Part shown: positions 21,986 to 32,589 of the stretch, piece by piece
Layout: every line of letters begins with the position of its first letter
How positions within the stretch are numbered: the stretch's first letter is position 1
Source of the DNA: Paraescarpia echinospica
Taxonomy: Eukaryota; Annelida; Polychaeta; Sabellida; Siboglinidae
Direction of reading: 5' to 3'
Assembly: GCA_020002185.1 (NCBI GenBank)
Contig: CM034544.1
Coordinates: 310,001-374,000, forward strand
Length of the DNA: 64,000 nucleotides
Position numbers and translations under genes: made by a program
The notes under the pieces: model-generated
What the model was told of the DNA's origin: nothing
What the model saw: the letters and a program-made list of their open reading frames with translations, nothing else
The model's database searches: none

Positions 21986-23258
21986 GCTAGAAGAATATAA
22001 AATGTCAACGAAGCCATAGAGCAATGGATTTGGCTCTATATAAAATAAATATTATTGTTATCCTACTGACGTGGAACGTAGCTTTGACCATTGCTAGAAG
22101 AACATAAAATGTCAATGAAGCCATAGAGCAATGGATTTGGCTCTATATAAAATAAATATTATTGTTATCCTACTGACGTGGAACGTAGCTTTGACCATTG
22201 CTAGAAGAATATAAAATGTCAATGAAGCCATAGAGCAATGGATTTGGCTCTATATAAAATATTATTGTTATCCTACTGACTTGGAACGTAGCTTTGACCA
22301 TTGCTAGAACATAAAATGTCAATGAAGCCATAGAGCAATGGATTTGGCTCTATATAAAATAAATATTATTGTTATCCTACTGACTTGGAACGTAGCTTTG
22401 ACCATTGCTAGAACATAAAATGTCAATGAAGCCATAGAGCAATGGATTTGGCTCTATATAAAATAAATATTATTGTTATTCTACTGACGTGGAACGTAGC
22501 TTTGACCATTGCTAGAAGAACATAAAATGTCAACGAAGCCATAGAGCAATGGATTTGGCTCTATATAAAATAAATATTATTGTTATCCTACTGACGTGGA
22601 ACGTAGCTTTGACCATTGCTAGAAGAACATAAAATGTCAACGAAGCCATAGAGCAATGGATTTGGCTCTATATAAAATAAATATTATTGTTATCCTACTG
22701 ACTTGGAACGTAGCTTTGACCATTGCTAGAAGAATATAAAATGTCAATGAAGCCATAGAGCAATGGATTTGGCTCTATATAAAATAAATATTATTGTTAT
22801 CCTACTGACTTGGAACGTAGCTTTGACCATTGCTAGAACATAAAATGTCAATGAAGCCATAGAGCAATGGATTTGGCTCTATATAAAATAAATATTATTG
22901 TTATCCTACTGACTTGGAACGTAGCTTTGACCATTGCTAGAACATAAAATGTCAATGAAGCCATAGAGCAATGGATTTGGCTCTATATAAAATAAATATT
23001 ATTGTTATCCTACTGACTTGGAACGTAGCTTAGACCATTGCTAGAAGAACATAAAATGTCAACGAAGCCATAGAGCAATGGATTTGGCTCTATATAAAAT
23101 AAATATTATTGTTATCCTACTGACGTGGAACGTAGCTTTGACCATTGCTAGAAGAACATAAAATGTCAATGAAGCCATAGAGCAATGGATTTGGCTCTAT
23201 ATAAAATAAATATTATTGTTATACTACTGACTTGGAACGTAGCTTGGACCATTGCTTG
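21986..23258. repeat. 103-107-bp minisatellite spanning a TBCCD1 exon end and donor, about 12 copies
   Basis: Units contain GCAATGGATTTGGCTCTATA and TACTGACKTGGAACGTAGCT. On the - strand the last part of each unit is CAATGGTC.AAGCTACGTTCC, then GTCAGT. That is the 3' end of the TBCCD1 exon at 23232-23369 plus its donor. The exon-proximal copy is the true exon border; the others are copies in the intron. Confidence 0.95.
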
Positions 23259-23369
23259 GAAATATTTTCGTTGTTCCTTCGTCAGACCTGTTTCCTTCAC
23301 TGTCTTCTGCCACAGCGTTATCTGACGGTCCTTGCCTTGTAGCGCAGCCAGCAAACCACCAACGATACC
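23232..23369 (-). CDS. TBCCD1: TBCCD1, penultimate exon
   Basis: A TGTGTTGCAG acceptor opens 46 codons in phase 0. They include GGLLAALQGKDRQITLWQKT and VKETGLTKEQRKYFQ, the WQKTVKE.xLTK.QRKxFQ signature that follows the TBCC domain in TBCCD1. The donor is CAA/GTCAGT, weaker than consensus. Minisatellites flank both borders: an acceptor-containing array starts at 23370, and a donor-containing array runs to 21986. Confidence 0.88.
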
Positions 23370-23700
23370 CTGCAACACACAACCAGGTGTCAATGTAAGA
23401 TACATCTACAGGTGTAACTTAAACACATGTACAGGTGTCACTTTAAACACATCTACACGTGTCACCCTAAAATACACCACCAGGTGTCATTTTAAACACA
23501 TCTACACATGTCACTCTAAAATACACCACCAGGCGTCACTTTAAACACATCTACAGGTGTCACTTTAAGCACACATACAGGTGTCAACCTAAAACACACC
23601 ACCAGGTGTCACCCTAAAACACACCACCAAGTGTCACTTTAAGCACATATACGGGTGTCACCCTAAAACACATCTACAGATGTCATTCTAAAACACAATT
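23370..23700. repeat. 31-bp minisatellite containing the TBCCD1 acceptor, about 10 copies
   Basis: On the - strand the units read CACCTGGTGGTGTGTTTTAG then GGTGA, a close copy of the true border CACCTGGTTGTGTGTTGCAG then GGTATC. Each unit therefore repeats the polypyrimidine/AG acceptor and the first exon bases, with variable decay. Confidence 0.85.
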
Positions 23701-24172
23701 GTAGCTATAACATGTATTATAAAATACATACGTGTTATCTTCTACATAAAATTATGTCTTTAAAACACTGCCTTGGGGAAGCCTCAAATCCCCATTACAA
23801 ATACTTGTGACTAAAGTTTAAAATCCAAAAAATTACATAATAGTCCAGTCATTGTTAATTTAATCCTAGTGGATAACCTAGCCAAATTGCAACAGAAATA
23901 ATTTTTGTGGGAAACAAGCCCTCGGAACGGGGTAAAATACTTAATTTGCATAAACCAATATTTTCTGCCAATATGACTCCATATTTGCGAAAGAACTGAT
24001 CAAATGAAGCAAATATATGATTATGATATAAAAGTATAATGTACATGGTCGCACAGAAGTGACTACACATGATTGGAAATCCAAAATGGCTGCCATTTTC
24101 AAGATGGCCGCCAAGTCTTCCTCCAATATCCACTGCTAATGCAAGAATATATATAAGACACTACATTAAATA
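23701..24172. other. Unique intron sequence of TBCCD1
   Basis: AT-rich sequence with a pair of short near-repeats around 24082-24112 (ATGGCTGCCATTTTCAAGAT, then GGCCGCC). No coding signal is visible. Confidence 0.4.
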
Positions 24173-27100
24173 ATCAGTGAAGGAGCACCCACCGTTGTGT
24201 CGCCATCAATGAAGGAGCACCTACCGTTGTGTCGCCATCAGTGAAGGAGCACCCACCGTTGTGTCACCATCAGTGAAGGAGCACCTACCGTTGTGTCGCC
24301 ATCAGTGAAGGAGCACCCACCGTTGTGTCACCATCAATGAAGGAGCACCTACCGTTGTGTCGCCATCAATGAAGGAGCACCCACCGTTGTGTCGCCATCA
24401 ATGAAGGAGCACCTACCGTTGTGTCGCCATCAATGAAGGAGCACCCACCGTTGTGTCCCCATCAATGAAGGAGCACCCACCGTTGTGTCGCCATCAATGA
24501 AGGAACACCCACCGTTGTGTCACCATCAATGAAGGAACACCCACCGTTGTGTCGCCATCAATGAAGGAGCACCCACCGTTGTGTCACCATCAATGAAGGA
24601 ACACCCACCGTTGTGTCGCCATCAATGAAGGAGCACCCACCGTTGTGTAGCCATCAATGAAGGAACACCCACCGTTGTGTCGCCATCAATGAAGGAGCAC
24701 CCACCGTTGTGTCGCCATCAGTGAAGGAGCACCCACCGTTGTGTCGCCATCAATGAAGGAGCACCCACCGTTGTGTCACCATCAGTGAAGGAGCACCCAC
24801 CGTTGTGTCGCCATCAATGAAGGAGCACCCACCGTTGTGTCACCATCAATGAAGGAGCACCCACCGTTGTGTCACCATCAATGAAGGAGCACCCACCGTT
24901 GTGTCACCATCAATGAAGGAGCACCCACCGTTGTGTCGCCATCAATGAAGGAGCACCCACCGTTGTGTCGCCATCAATGAAGGAGCACCCACCGTTGTGT
25001 CGCCATCAGTGAAGGAGCACCCACCGTTGTGTCGCCATCAGTGAAGGAGCACCCACCGTTGTGTCGCCATCAGTGAAGGAGCACCCACCGTTGTGTCGCC
25101 ATCAGTGAAGGAGCACCCACCGTTGTGTCGCCATCAGTGAAGGAGCACCCACCGTTGTGTCGCCATCAGTGAAGGAGCACCCACCGTTGTGTCGCCATCA
25201 ATGAAGGAACACCCACCGTTGTGTCGCCATCAGTGAAGGAGCACCCACCGTTGTGTCGCCATCAGTGAAGGAGCACCCACCGTTGTGTCGCCATCAATGA
25301 AGGAGCACCCACCGTTGTGTCGCCATCAATGAAGGAGCACCCACCGTTGTGTCGCCATCAGTGAAGGAGCACCCACCGTTGTGTCGCCATCAGTGAAGGA
25401 GCACCCACCGTTGTGTCGCCATCAATGAAGGAGCACCCACCGTTGTGTCGCCATCAGTGAAGGAGCACCCACCGTTGTGTCGCCATCAGTGAAGGAGCAC
25501 CCACCGTTGTGTCGCCATCAGTGAAGGAGCACCCACCGATGTGTTGCCATCAGTGAAGGAGCACCCACCGTTGTGTCGCCATCAATGAAGGAGCACCCAC
25601 CGTTGTGTCGCCATCAATGAAGGAGCACCTACCGTTGTGTCGCCATCAGTGAAGGAGCACCCACCGTTGTGTCGCCATCAATGAAGGAGCACCCACCGTT
25701 GTGTCGCCATCAGTGAAGGAGCACCCACCGTTGTGTCGCCATCAGTGAAGGAGCACCCACCGTTGTGTCGCCATCAGTGAAGGAGCACCCACCGTTGTGT
25801 CGCCATCAGTGAAGGAGCACCCACCGTTGTGTCGACATCAGTGAAGGAGCACCCACCGTTGTGTCGCCATCAGTGAAGGAGCACCCACCGTTGTGTCGCC
25901 ATCAATGAAGGAACACCCACCGTTGTGTCGCCATCAGTGAAGGAGCACCCACCGCTGTGTCGCCATCAATGAAGGAACACCCAACGCCGTGTCGCCATCA
26001 TGAAGGAGTTATTCCACCCTGTGTCGCTTTACCAGTGAAGGAGTACCCACCGTTGTGTCGCTATCACTGAAGGCCGAGCACCCACCGCTGTGCGTCGCCA
26101 TCAGTGAAGGAGCACCCACCGCTGTGCTCATCAGTGAAGCGAGCACCCACCGCTGTGTCGCCATCAGCGCGAAGGAGCACCCACCGCTAGGTCGCCATCA
26201 GTGAAGGAGCACCCAATCGCTGTGTCGCCATCAGTGAAGGAGAGCACCCACCGCCAGGCGTCGCCATCGCGAAGGAGCACCCACCGCTGTGTCGCTATCA
26301 ATGAAGGAGCACCCACCGCGCCATCAGTGAAGGAGCACCCACCGTTGTGTCGCCATCAATGAAGGAACACCCACCGTTGTGTCGCCATCAGTGAAGGAGC
26401 ACCCACCGTTGTGTCGCCATCAGTGAAGGAGCACCTACCGTTGTGTCGCCATCAGTGAAGGAGCACCCACCGTTGTGTCGCCATCAGTGAAGGAGCACCC
26501 ACCGTTGTGTCGCCATCAGTGAAGGAGCACCCACCGTTGTGTCGCCATCAATGAAGGAGCACCCACCGTTGTGTCGCCATCAATGAAGGAGCACCCACCG
26601 TTGTGTGTCGCCATCAGTGAAGGAGCACCCACCGTTGTGTCGCCATCAATGAAGGAGCACCCACCGTTGTGTCGCCATCAATGAAGGAACACCCACCGTT
26701 GTGTCGCCATCAGTGAAGGAGCACCCACCGTTGTGTCACCATCAATGAAGGAACACCCACCGTTGTGTCGCCATCAGTGAAGGAGCACCCACCGTTGCCA
26801 TCAGTGAAGGAACACCCACATCAATCAGAAGGAGCACCCACCGTTGTGTCGCCATCAGTGAAGGAGCACCCACCGTTGTGTCGCCATCAATGAAGGAGCA
26901 CCCACCGTTGTGTCGCCATCAGTGAAGGAGCACCCACCGTTGTGTCGCCATCAGTGAAGGAGCACCCACCGTTGTGTCGCCATCAATGAAGGAGCACCCA
27001 CCGTTGTGTCGCCATCAATGAAGGAGCACCCACCGTTGTGTCGCCATCAGTGAAGGAGCACCCACCGTTGTGTCGCCATCAATGAAGGAACACCCACCGT

Positions 27101-27990
27101 TGTGTCGCCATCAATGAAGGAGCACCCACCGTTGTGTCGCCATCAATGAAGGAGCATCCACCGTTGTGTCGCCATCAGTGAAGGCGCCATCAATGAAGGA
27201 GCACCCACCGTTGTGTCGCCATCAGTGAAGGAGCACCCACCGTTGTGTCGCCATCAATGAAGGAGCACCCACCGTTGTGTCGCCATCAGTGAAGGAGCAC
27301 CTACCGTTGTGTCGCCATCAGTGAAGGAGCACCTACCGTTGTGTAACCATCAATGAAGGAGCACCCACCGTTGTGTCGCCATCAGTGAAGGAGCACCCAC
27401 CGTTGTGTCACCATCAATGAAGGAGCACCCACCGTTGTGTCACCATCAATGAAGGAGCACCCACCGTTGTGTCGCCATCAATGAAGGAACACCCACCGTT
27501 GTGTCGCCATCAATGAAGGAGCACCTACCGTTGTGTCGCCATCAGTGAAGGAGCACCCACCGTTGTGTCGCCATCAATGAAGGAGCACCCACCGTTGTGT
27601 CGCCATCAATGAAGGAGCACCTACCGTTGTGTCGCCATCAGTGAAGGAGCACCTACCGTTGTGTCGCCATCAGTGATGGAGCACCCACCGTTGTGTCGCC
27701 ATCAATGAAGGAGCACTCACCGTTGTGTCGCCATCAATGAAGGAGCACCCACCGTTGTGTCGCCATCAATGAAGGAGCACCTACCGTTGTGTCGCCATCA
27801 GTGAAGGAGCACCTACCGTTGTGTCGCCATCAGTGAAGGAGCATCCACCGTTGTGTCGCCATCAGTGAAGGAGCACCCACCGTTGTGTCGCCATCAATGA
27901 AGGAGCACCCACCGTTGTGTCGCCATCAATGAAGGAGCACCCACCGTTGTGTCGCCATCAATGAAGGAGCACCTACCGTTGTGTCGCTGT
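24173..27990. repeat. 32-bp minisatellite containing a TBCCD1 donor, about 119 copies
   Basis: The unit is GAAGGAGCACCCACCGTTGT followed by GTCGCCATCART. On the - strand it reads GGCGACACAACG/GTGGGTGCTC, which copies the end of the exon at 27977-28074 (AGCGACACAACG) with its GTAGGT donor. Most copies have GTGGGT; a minority keep GTAGGT (on the + strand CTACCG instead of CCACCG). A degraded patch lies at about 25985-26330. Confidence 0.97.
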
Positions 27991-28074
27991 CCATGTGGAA
28001 GGGAATAGCAAACAAGTAGAGGTCTTTTGGCAGCATGATGTCCCAGATGGGGAACTCTGGGCGATGGTCTGGTC
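27977..28074 (-). CDS. TBCCD1: TBCCD1 exon encoding the conserved LPxxFYxFxIPFxM block
   Basis: The exon follows GTGTGGCCAG and has two bases completing a Gly codon, then PDHRPEFPIWDIMLPKDLYL and FAIPFHMDSDTT. It matches the TBCCD1 stretch just after the TBCC domain (LP..FY.F.IPFEMEGDTT). It ends in phase 0 at ACAACG/GTAGGT. The 98-nt length keeps the frame with the neighbours once one base is restored in the exon at 31690-31864. Confidence 0.88.
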
Positions 28075-28104
28075 CTGGCCACACACCAACAACGAGTAAA
28101 ACTA

Positions 28105-30265
28105 CCTCAAAGACTTGTCATCAATAGTTTCAGGTATCAGACGTGGTAGACAGTTAGACTGTAATGAGTGAGATGGCTGAAGGTGTCATCAGTAGTTTCA
28201 GGTATCAGACAGTGGTAGACAGTTAGACTGTAATGAGTGAGATGGCTGAAGGTGTTGTCAGTAGTTTCAGGTATCAGACAGTGGTAGACAGTTAGACTGT
28301 AATGAGTGAGATGGCTGAAGGTGTCATCAATAGTTTCAGGTACCAGACAGTGGTAGACAGTTAGACTGTAATAAGTGAGATGGCTGAAGGTGTCATCAAT
28401 AGTTTCAGGTATCAGACAGTGGTAGACAGTTAGACTGTAATGAGTGAGATGGCTGAAGGTGTCATCAATAGTTTCAGGTACCAGACAGTGGTAGACAGTT
28501 AGACTGTAATGAGTGAGATGGCTGAAGGTGTCATCAATAGTTTCAGGTATCAGACAGTGGTAGACAGTTAGACTGTAATGAGTGAGATGGCTGAAGGTGT
28601 CATCAATAGTTTCAGGTACCAGACAGTGGTAGACAGTTAGACTGTAATGAGTGAGATGGCTGAAGGTGTCATCAATAGTTTCAGGTACCAGACAGTGGTA
28701 GACAGTTAGACTGTAATGAGTGATATGGCTGAAGGTGTCGTCAGTAGTTTCAGGTATCAGACAGTGGTAGACAGTTAGACTGTAATGAGTGAGATGGCTG
28801 AAGGTGTCGTCAGTAGTTTCAGGAACAGACGGTGGTAGACAGTTAGACTGTAATGAGTGTGATATATGGCTGAAGGTGTCGTCAGTAGTTTCAGGTATCA
28901 GATTGGTGAACAGTTAGACTGTAATGAGTGAAAATGGCTGAAGGAATTGTCGATGCGGTAGTTTCGAATAGGACGGTGGTGAGCAAGACTGCGTGTGGGT
29001 AAAGGAGATGGCTGAAGGTGCTAGATCCGAGTTTCGAATTATCGAACGGTGGTGAGCAGTTAGGCTGTAATGGTGAGATGGCTGAAGGTGTCGTCAGTAG
29101 TTTCAGGTATCAGACGGTGGTGAACAATTGAACTGTAATGAGGTGCAGAGATGGCTGAAGGTGTCTCATCAATAGTTTCAGGTATCAGACAGTGGTAGAC
29201 AGTTAGACTGTAATGAGTGAGATGGCTGAAGGTGTCATCAGTAGTTTCAGGTATCAGACAGTGGTAGACAGTTAGACTGTAATGAGTGAGATGGCTGAAG
29301 GTGAGATCGATAGTTTCAGGTATCAGACAGTGGTAGACAGTTAGACTGTAATGAGTGAGATGGCTGAAGGTGTCATCAATAGTTTCAGGTATCAGACAGT
29401 GGTAGACAGTTAGACTGTAATGAGTGAGATGGCTGAAGACGTCGTCAATAGTTTCAGGTATCAGACAGTGGTAGACAGTTAGACTGTAATGAGTGAGATG
29501 GCTGAAGGTGTCATCAATAGTTTCAGGTATCAGACAGTGATAGACAGTTAGACTGTAATGAGTGAGATGGCTGGAGGTGTCATCAATAGTTTCAGGTATC
29601 AGACAGTGGTAGACAGTTAGACTGTAATGAGTGAGATGGCTGGAGGTGTCATGAATAGTTTCAGGTATCAGACAGTGGTATACAGTTAGACTGTAATGAG
29701 TGAGATGGCTGAAGGTGACATCAATAGTTTCAGGTATCAGACAGTGGTAGACAGTTAGACTGTAATGAGTGAGATGGCTGAAGGTGTCATCAATAGTTTC
29801 AGGTATCAGACAGTGGTAGACAGTTAGACTGTAATGAGTGAGATGGCTGAAGGTGTCATCAATAGTTTCAGGTATCAGACAGTGGTAGACAGTTAGACTG
29901 TAATGAGTGAGATGGCTGAAGGTGATGTCAATAGTTTCAGGTATCAGACAGTGGTAGACAGTTAGACTGTAATGAGTGAGATGGCTGAAGGTGTCATCAA
30001 TAGTTTCAGGTATCATACAGTGGTAGACAGTTAGACTGTAATGAGTGAGATGGCTGAAGGTGATGTCAATAGTTTCAGGTATCAGACAGTGGTAGACAGT
30101 TAGACTGTAATGAGTGAGATGGCTGAAGGTGACGTCAATAGTTTCAGGTATCAGACAGTGGTAGACAGTTAGACTGTAATGAGTGAGATGGCTGAAGGTG
30201 ACATCAATAGTTTCAGGTATCAGACAGTGGTAGACAGTTAGACTGTAATGAGTGAGATGGCTGAC
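28105..30265. repeat. 69-bp minisatellite, about 31 copies
   Basis: The unit contains AATAGTTTCAGGTATCAGAC and AGTTAGACTGTAATGAGTGA. Because 69 is a multiple of 3, the - strand shows a 318-codon frame of 23-residue repeats; this is a by-product and not a gene. A degraded patch lies at about 28840-29170. The array starts about 30 bp from the acceptor of the exon at 28074 but does not include it. Confidence 0.97.
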
Positions 30266-30499
30266 AATGACAACTGATACAAATACCAGCCCTTGAGTAT
30301 ATCTAAATTACTTACACCTGCAGAATATACTTAAGAAATAAAAGAAATAATTCCTGGTTGAAGATCTGCACATTTTTCGATGCAAATTCTTGTTACCTTT
30401 GTATAGTCTACAATCAGCACAAATCACATCACAATCTGTTGATGTAAATTTGAATGAAAAAACATCCCCAACTGATTGGCAGTTCTTTCGAAAACATAA
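30266..30499. other. Unique intron sequence
   Basis: Short AT-rich stretch between two arrays, without coding signal. Confidence 0.4.
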
Positions 30500-31135
30500 T
30501 ATATTATATGTAATGGTAAATGAACAATCAATCTAAGTCCTCTAACACACAGTAAGTACAATGACTAGAATTGGTAAGTCCCTTAACCAACAACAAATAT
30601 ATGTAATGATAAATGAACAATCAATCTAAGTCCTCTAACACACAGTAAGTGCAATGACTATAATTGGTAAGTCCCTTAACCAACAACAAATATATGTAAA
30701 GGTAAATGAACAATCAATCTAAGTCCTCTAACACACAGTAAGTACAATGACTAGAATTGGTAAGTCCCTTAACCAACAACAAATATATGTAATGATAAAT
30801 GAACAATCAATCTAAGTCCTCTAACACACAGTAAGTACAATGACTAGAATTGGTAAGTCCCTTAACCAACAACAAATATATGTAATGGTAAATGGACAAT
30901 CAATCTAAGTCCTCTAACACACAGTAAGTACAATGACTAGAATTGGTAAGTCCCTTAACCAACAACAAATATATGTAATGATAAATGAACAATCAATCTA
31001 AGTCCTCTAACACACAGTAAGTACAATGACTAGAATTGGGTAAGTCCTTAACCAATAGCAAATATATGTAATGATAAATGAACAATCAATCTAAGTCCTC
31101 TAACACACAGTAAGTATAATGACTTGAATTAGTAG
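30500..31135. repeat. 93-bp minisatellite, about seven copies
   Basis: The unit contains CAATCAATCTAAGTCCTCTA and TTGGTAAGTCCCTTAACCAA, with a 93-bp period and few changes. It is intronic and shows no relation to an exon border. Confidence 0.93.
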
Positions 31136-31257
31136 AATCCCTTACTTCATGGCATTTTGACAACTATGCTTGTGTTATTTTCATCAAAAATGTCATAGAT
31201 CAATCCCTAAAACTTTGGCATCCGAGATGCAAAACCATCTCAGTAGGAAACTGTTGT

Positions 31258-31450
31258 ATGCGTGCATGCACGCACCACCTGCCACTCACACACACATGCA
31301 CACACTGCACAAACGCACATGCATGCACACGTATGCGCACACACTCACTCACACACACACACACGTATGCACACACCCACTCACTCACACACGCATGCAC
31401 ACACACACTCACACACGTGCACTCACACGCATGCACACACGCGCACACGC
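31258..31450. repeat. CA-rich simple sequence
   Basis: Interrupted runs of CA, GCA and TGCA such as CTCACACACACACACACG. Open frames through it on both strands are low-complexity artefacts. Confidence 0.9.
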
Positions 31451-31689
31451 TAATGTTACAACAGATAGAATACTTATAATGTTGTTGTTCACATTTACGT
31501 CATATTTACCCTACTACATTGGGACCTCGTCTTATGGCCACCTCAGTGATACAGCCACCTCTCAATTAAGGTCAAATATTTCCACACAGAGTAAAGCATT
31601 TGACATTAGTCACCTTGCTATTCAGGTCACTTCTGTCCAGTCCGCAGGGTGACCTTAATAGCCAGGTTTGACTGTATCTCGTCACTTAC

Positions 31690-31864
31690 CAATACAAAGA
31701 GGGTTGTCCCACAAGTTTGGCCTGGCCTGCAGCTCTGCTGTTCCATATGTTCCCCCAATCGTGGGTAGTGGGTGTGGAAGGGGGCAAAGGTCAAACGTTC
31801 GTTGCCACTCAACACCAGGGTGTGGCTAGGTGTCAGTACATGGAATGTACACAAGGTGGAGCCA
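31690..31864 (-). CDS. TBCCD1: TBCCD1 TBCC-domain exon with a one-base frameshift
   Basis: A strong acceptor (ACACTGTTTCAG) and donor (TTG/GTAAGT) bound 175 nt. One base completes a codon, then the first part reads TFHVLTPSHTLVLSG and LTFAPFHTHYPRLG, the hallmark of TBCCD1. The last part reads correctly only in another frame: AELQARPNLWDNPLCI. The switch falls at a run of five C (+ strand 31752-31756). With one more base there the exon becomes 176 nt and all six exons form one frame of 228 codons plus stop. A single homopolymer deletion, probably in the assembly, is the simplest reading; a real mutation is possible. Confidence 0.88.
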
Positions 31865-32283
31865 CTGAAACAGTGTACAGATCACACTGAGAGCGAGCCT
31901 GTGATAAGCAAAAATAATTGGTTGCAAACTTATATAGCTCTATGTACAATCAGAAACTGTTTTGTTAACAAGAACTATTGCCTTAACACCTCATTGGTTA
32001 ATGAACCGTCCATTCCTAATTTATTTTCAATGTTTTTTCTGAGTCAAATAACATTTCTATGAATTTAGTACGATCTTTGAGATACCTTAGATTAAAGTCA
32101 AAATAAAATATTTACTGAAAACAATTTCTGAAATAATACTTTGTGTTCCGAGATAACTTTATTCTTCCAAAGCGGTAAGAAATTAAATTTTTGTTAACAT
32201 CTCAGGCAAAACTGTAATAAAAATCATCAGTATTTTGTGGGTTTATGAAGCTGCTAATGTATGTGTTTAGAAACGAATCTGCT
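31865..32283. other. Unique intron sequence of TBCCD1
   Basis: AT-rich sequence without repeats or coding signal, apart from the polypyrimidine tract next to the acceptor at 31865. Confidence 0.5.
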
Positions 32284-32473
32284 CATACCTGGTGCTCCGG
32301 TCTTACCTGGTGCTCAGGATCTTACCTGGTGCTCAGGGTCTTATGTAGTGCTCAAGTCTTACCTGGTGCTCAGGTCTTACCTAGTGCTCAGGTCTTACCT
32401 GGTCTTCAGGGTCTTACCTAGTGCTCAGGTCTTACCTGGTCCTCGGGGTCTTACCTAGTGCTTAGGTCTTACC
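32284..32473. repeat. 19-20-bp minisatellite containing a TBCCD1 donor, about ten copies
   Basis: The unit TCTTACCTGGTGCTCAGG reads on the - strand as GAGCACCAG/GTAAGA, mirroring the true border CTCAGCACAAG/GTAAGA of the exon ending at 32473. Almost every copy keeps a consensus AG/GTAAGA donor. Confidence 0.92.
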
Positions 32474-32589
32474 TTGTGCTGAGTCTGCGGCAGGCAGCGA
32501 TCACCTTGACCTGTTCACACCGGGTCACTTGAACGACTGTCTCCCTGAGTATGATGGTGCTGTGTCGACACTTCTCTATGCTCACTGAC
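32473..32589 (-). CDS. TBCCD1: TBCCD1 exon, core of the TBCC beta-helix domain
   Basis: Opening one base after TTGTTGTAG, the exon reads SVSIEKCRHSTIIL, then VTRCEQVKVIAACRRLST. This is the repetitive beta-strand pattern of the TBCC domain, and it matches TBCCD1 (SVTIEKCRNS, VKVIAVCHRLS). In tubulin cofactor C and RP2 this domain acts on tubulin or Arl GTPases; TBCCD1 is known as a centrosomal protein needed for centrosome and Golgi positioning. Two bases (AG) carry over to the next exon to give Ser. The donor AAG/GTAAGA is strong. Arrays that copy each border flank both sides. Confidence 0.9.

Noticed and set aside
24173..27990. CRISPR-like look of short regular repeats
   Set aside because: There are no unique spacers and no cas genes, and this is an animal genome; it is a head-to-tail minisatellite.
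29060..30016. 318-codon frame of 23-residue repeats
   Set aside because: The 69-bp unit is a multiple of 3, which keeps a frame open by chance; codons follow the minisatellite and carry no independent signal.
31170..31652. 160-codon frame over the CA-rich tract
   Set aside because: His/Thr-rich low-complexity translation of a microsatellite.
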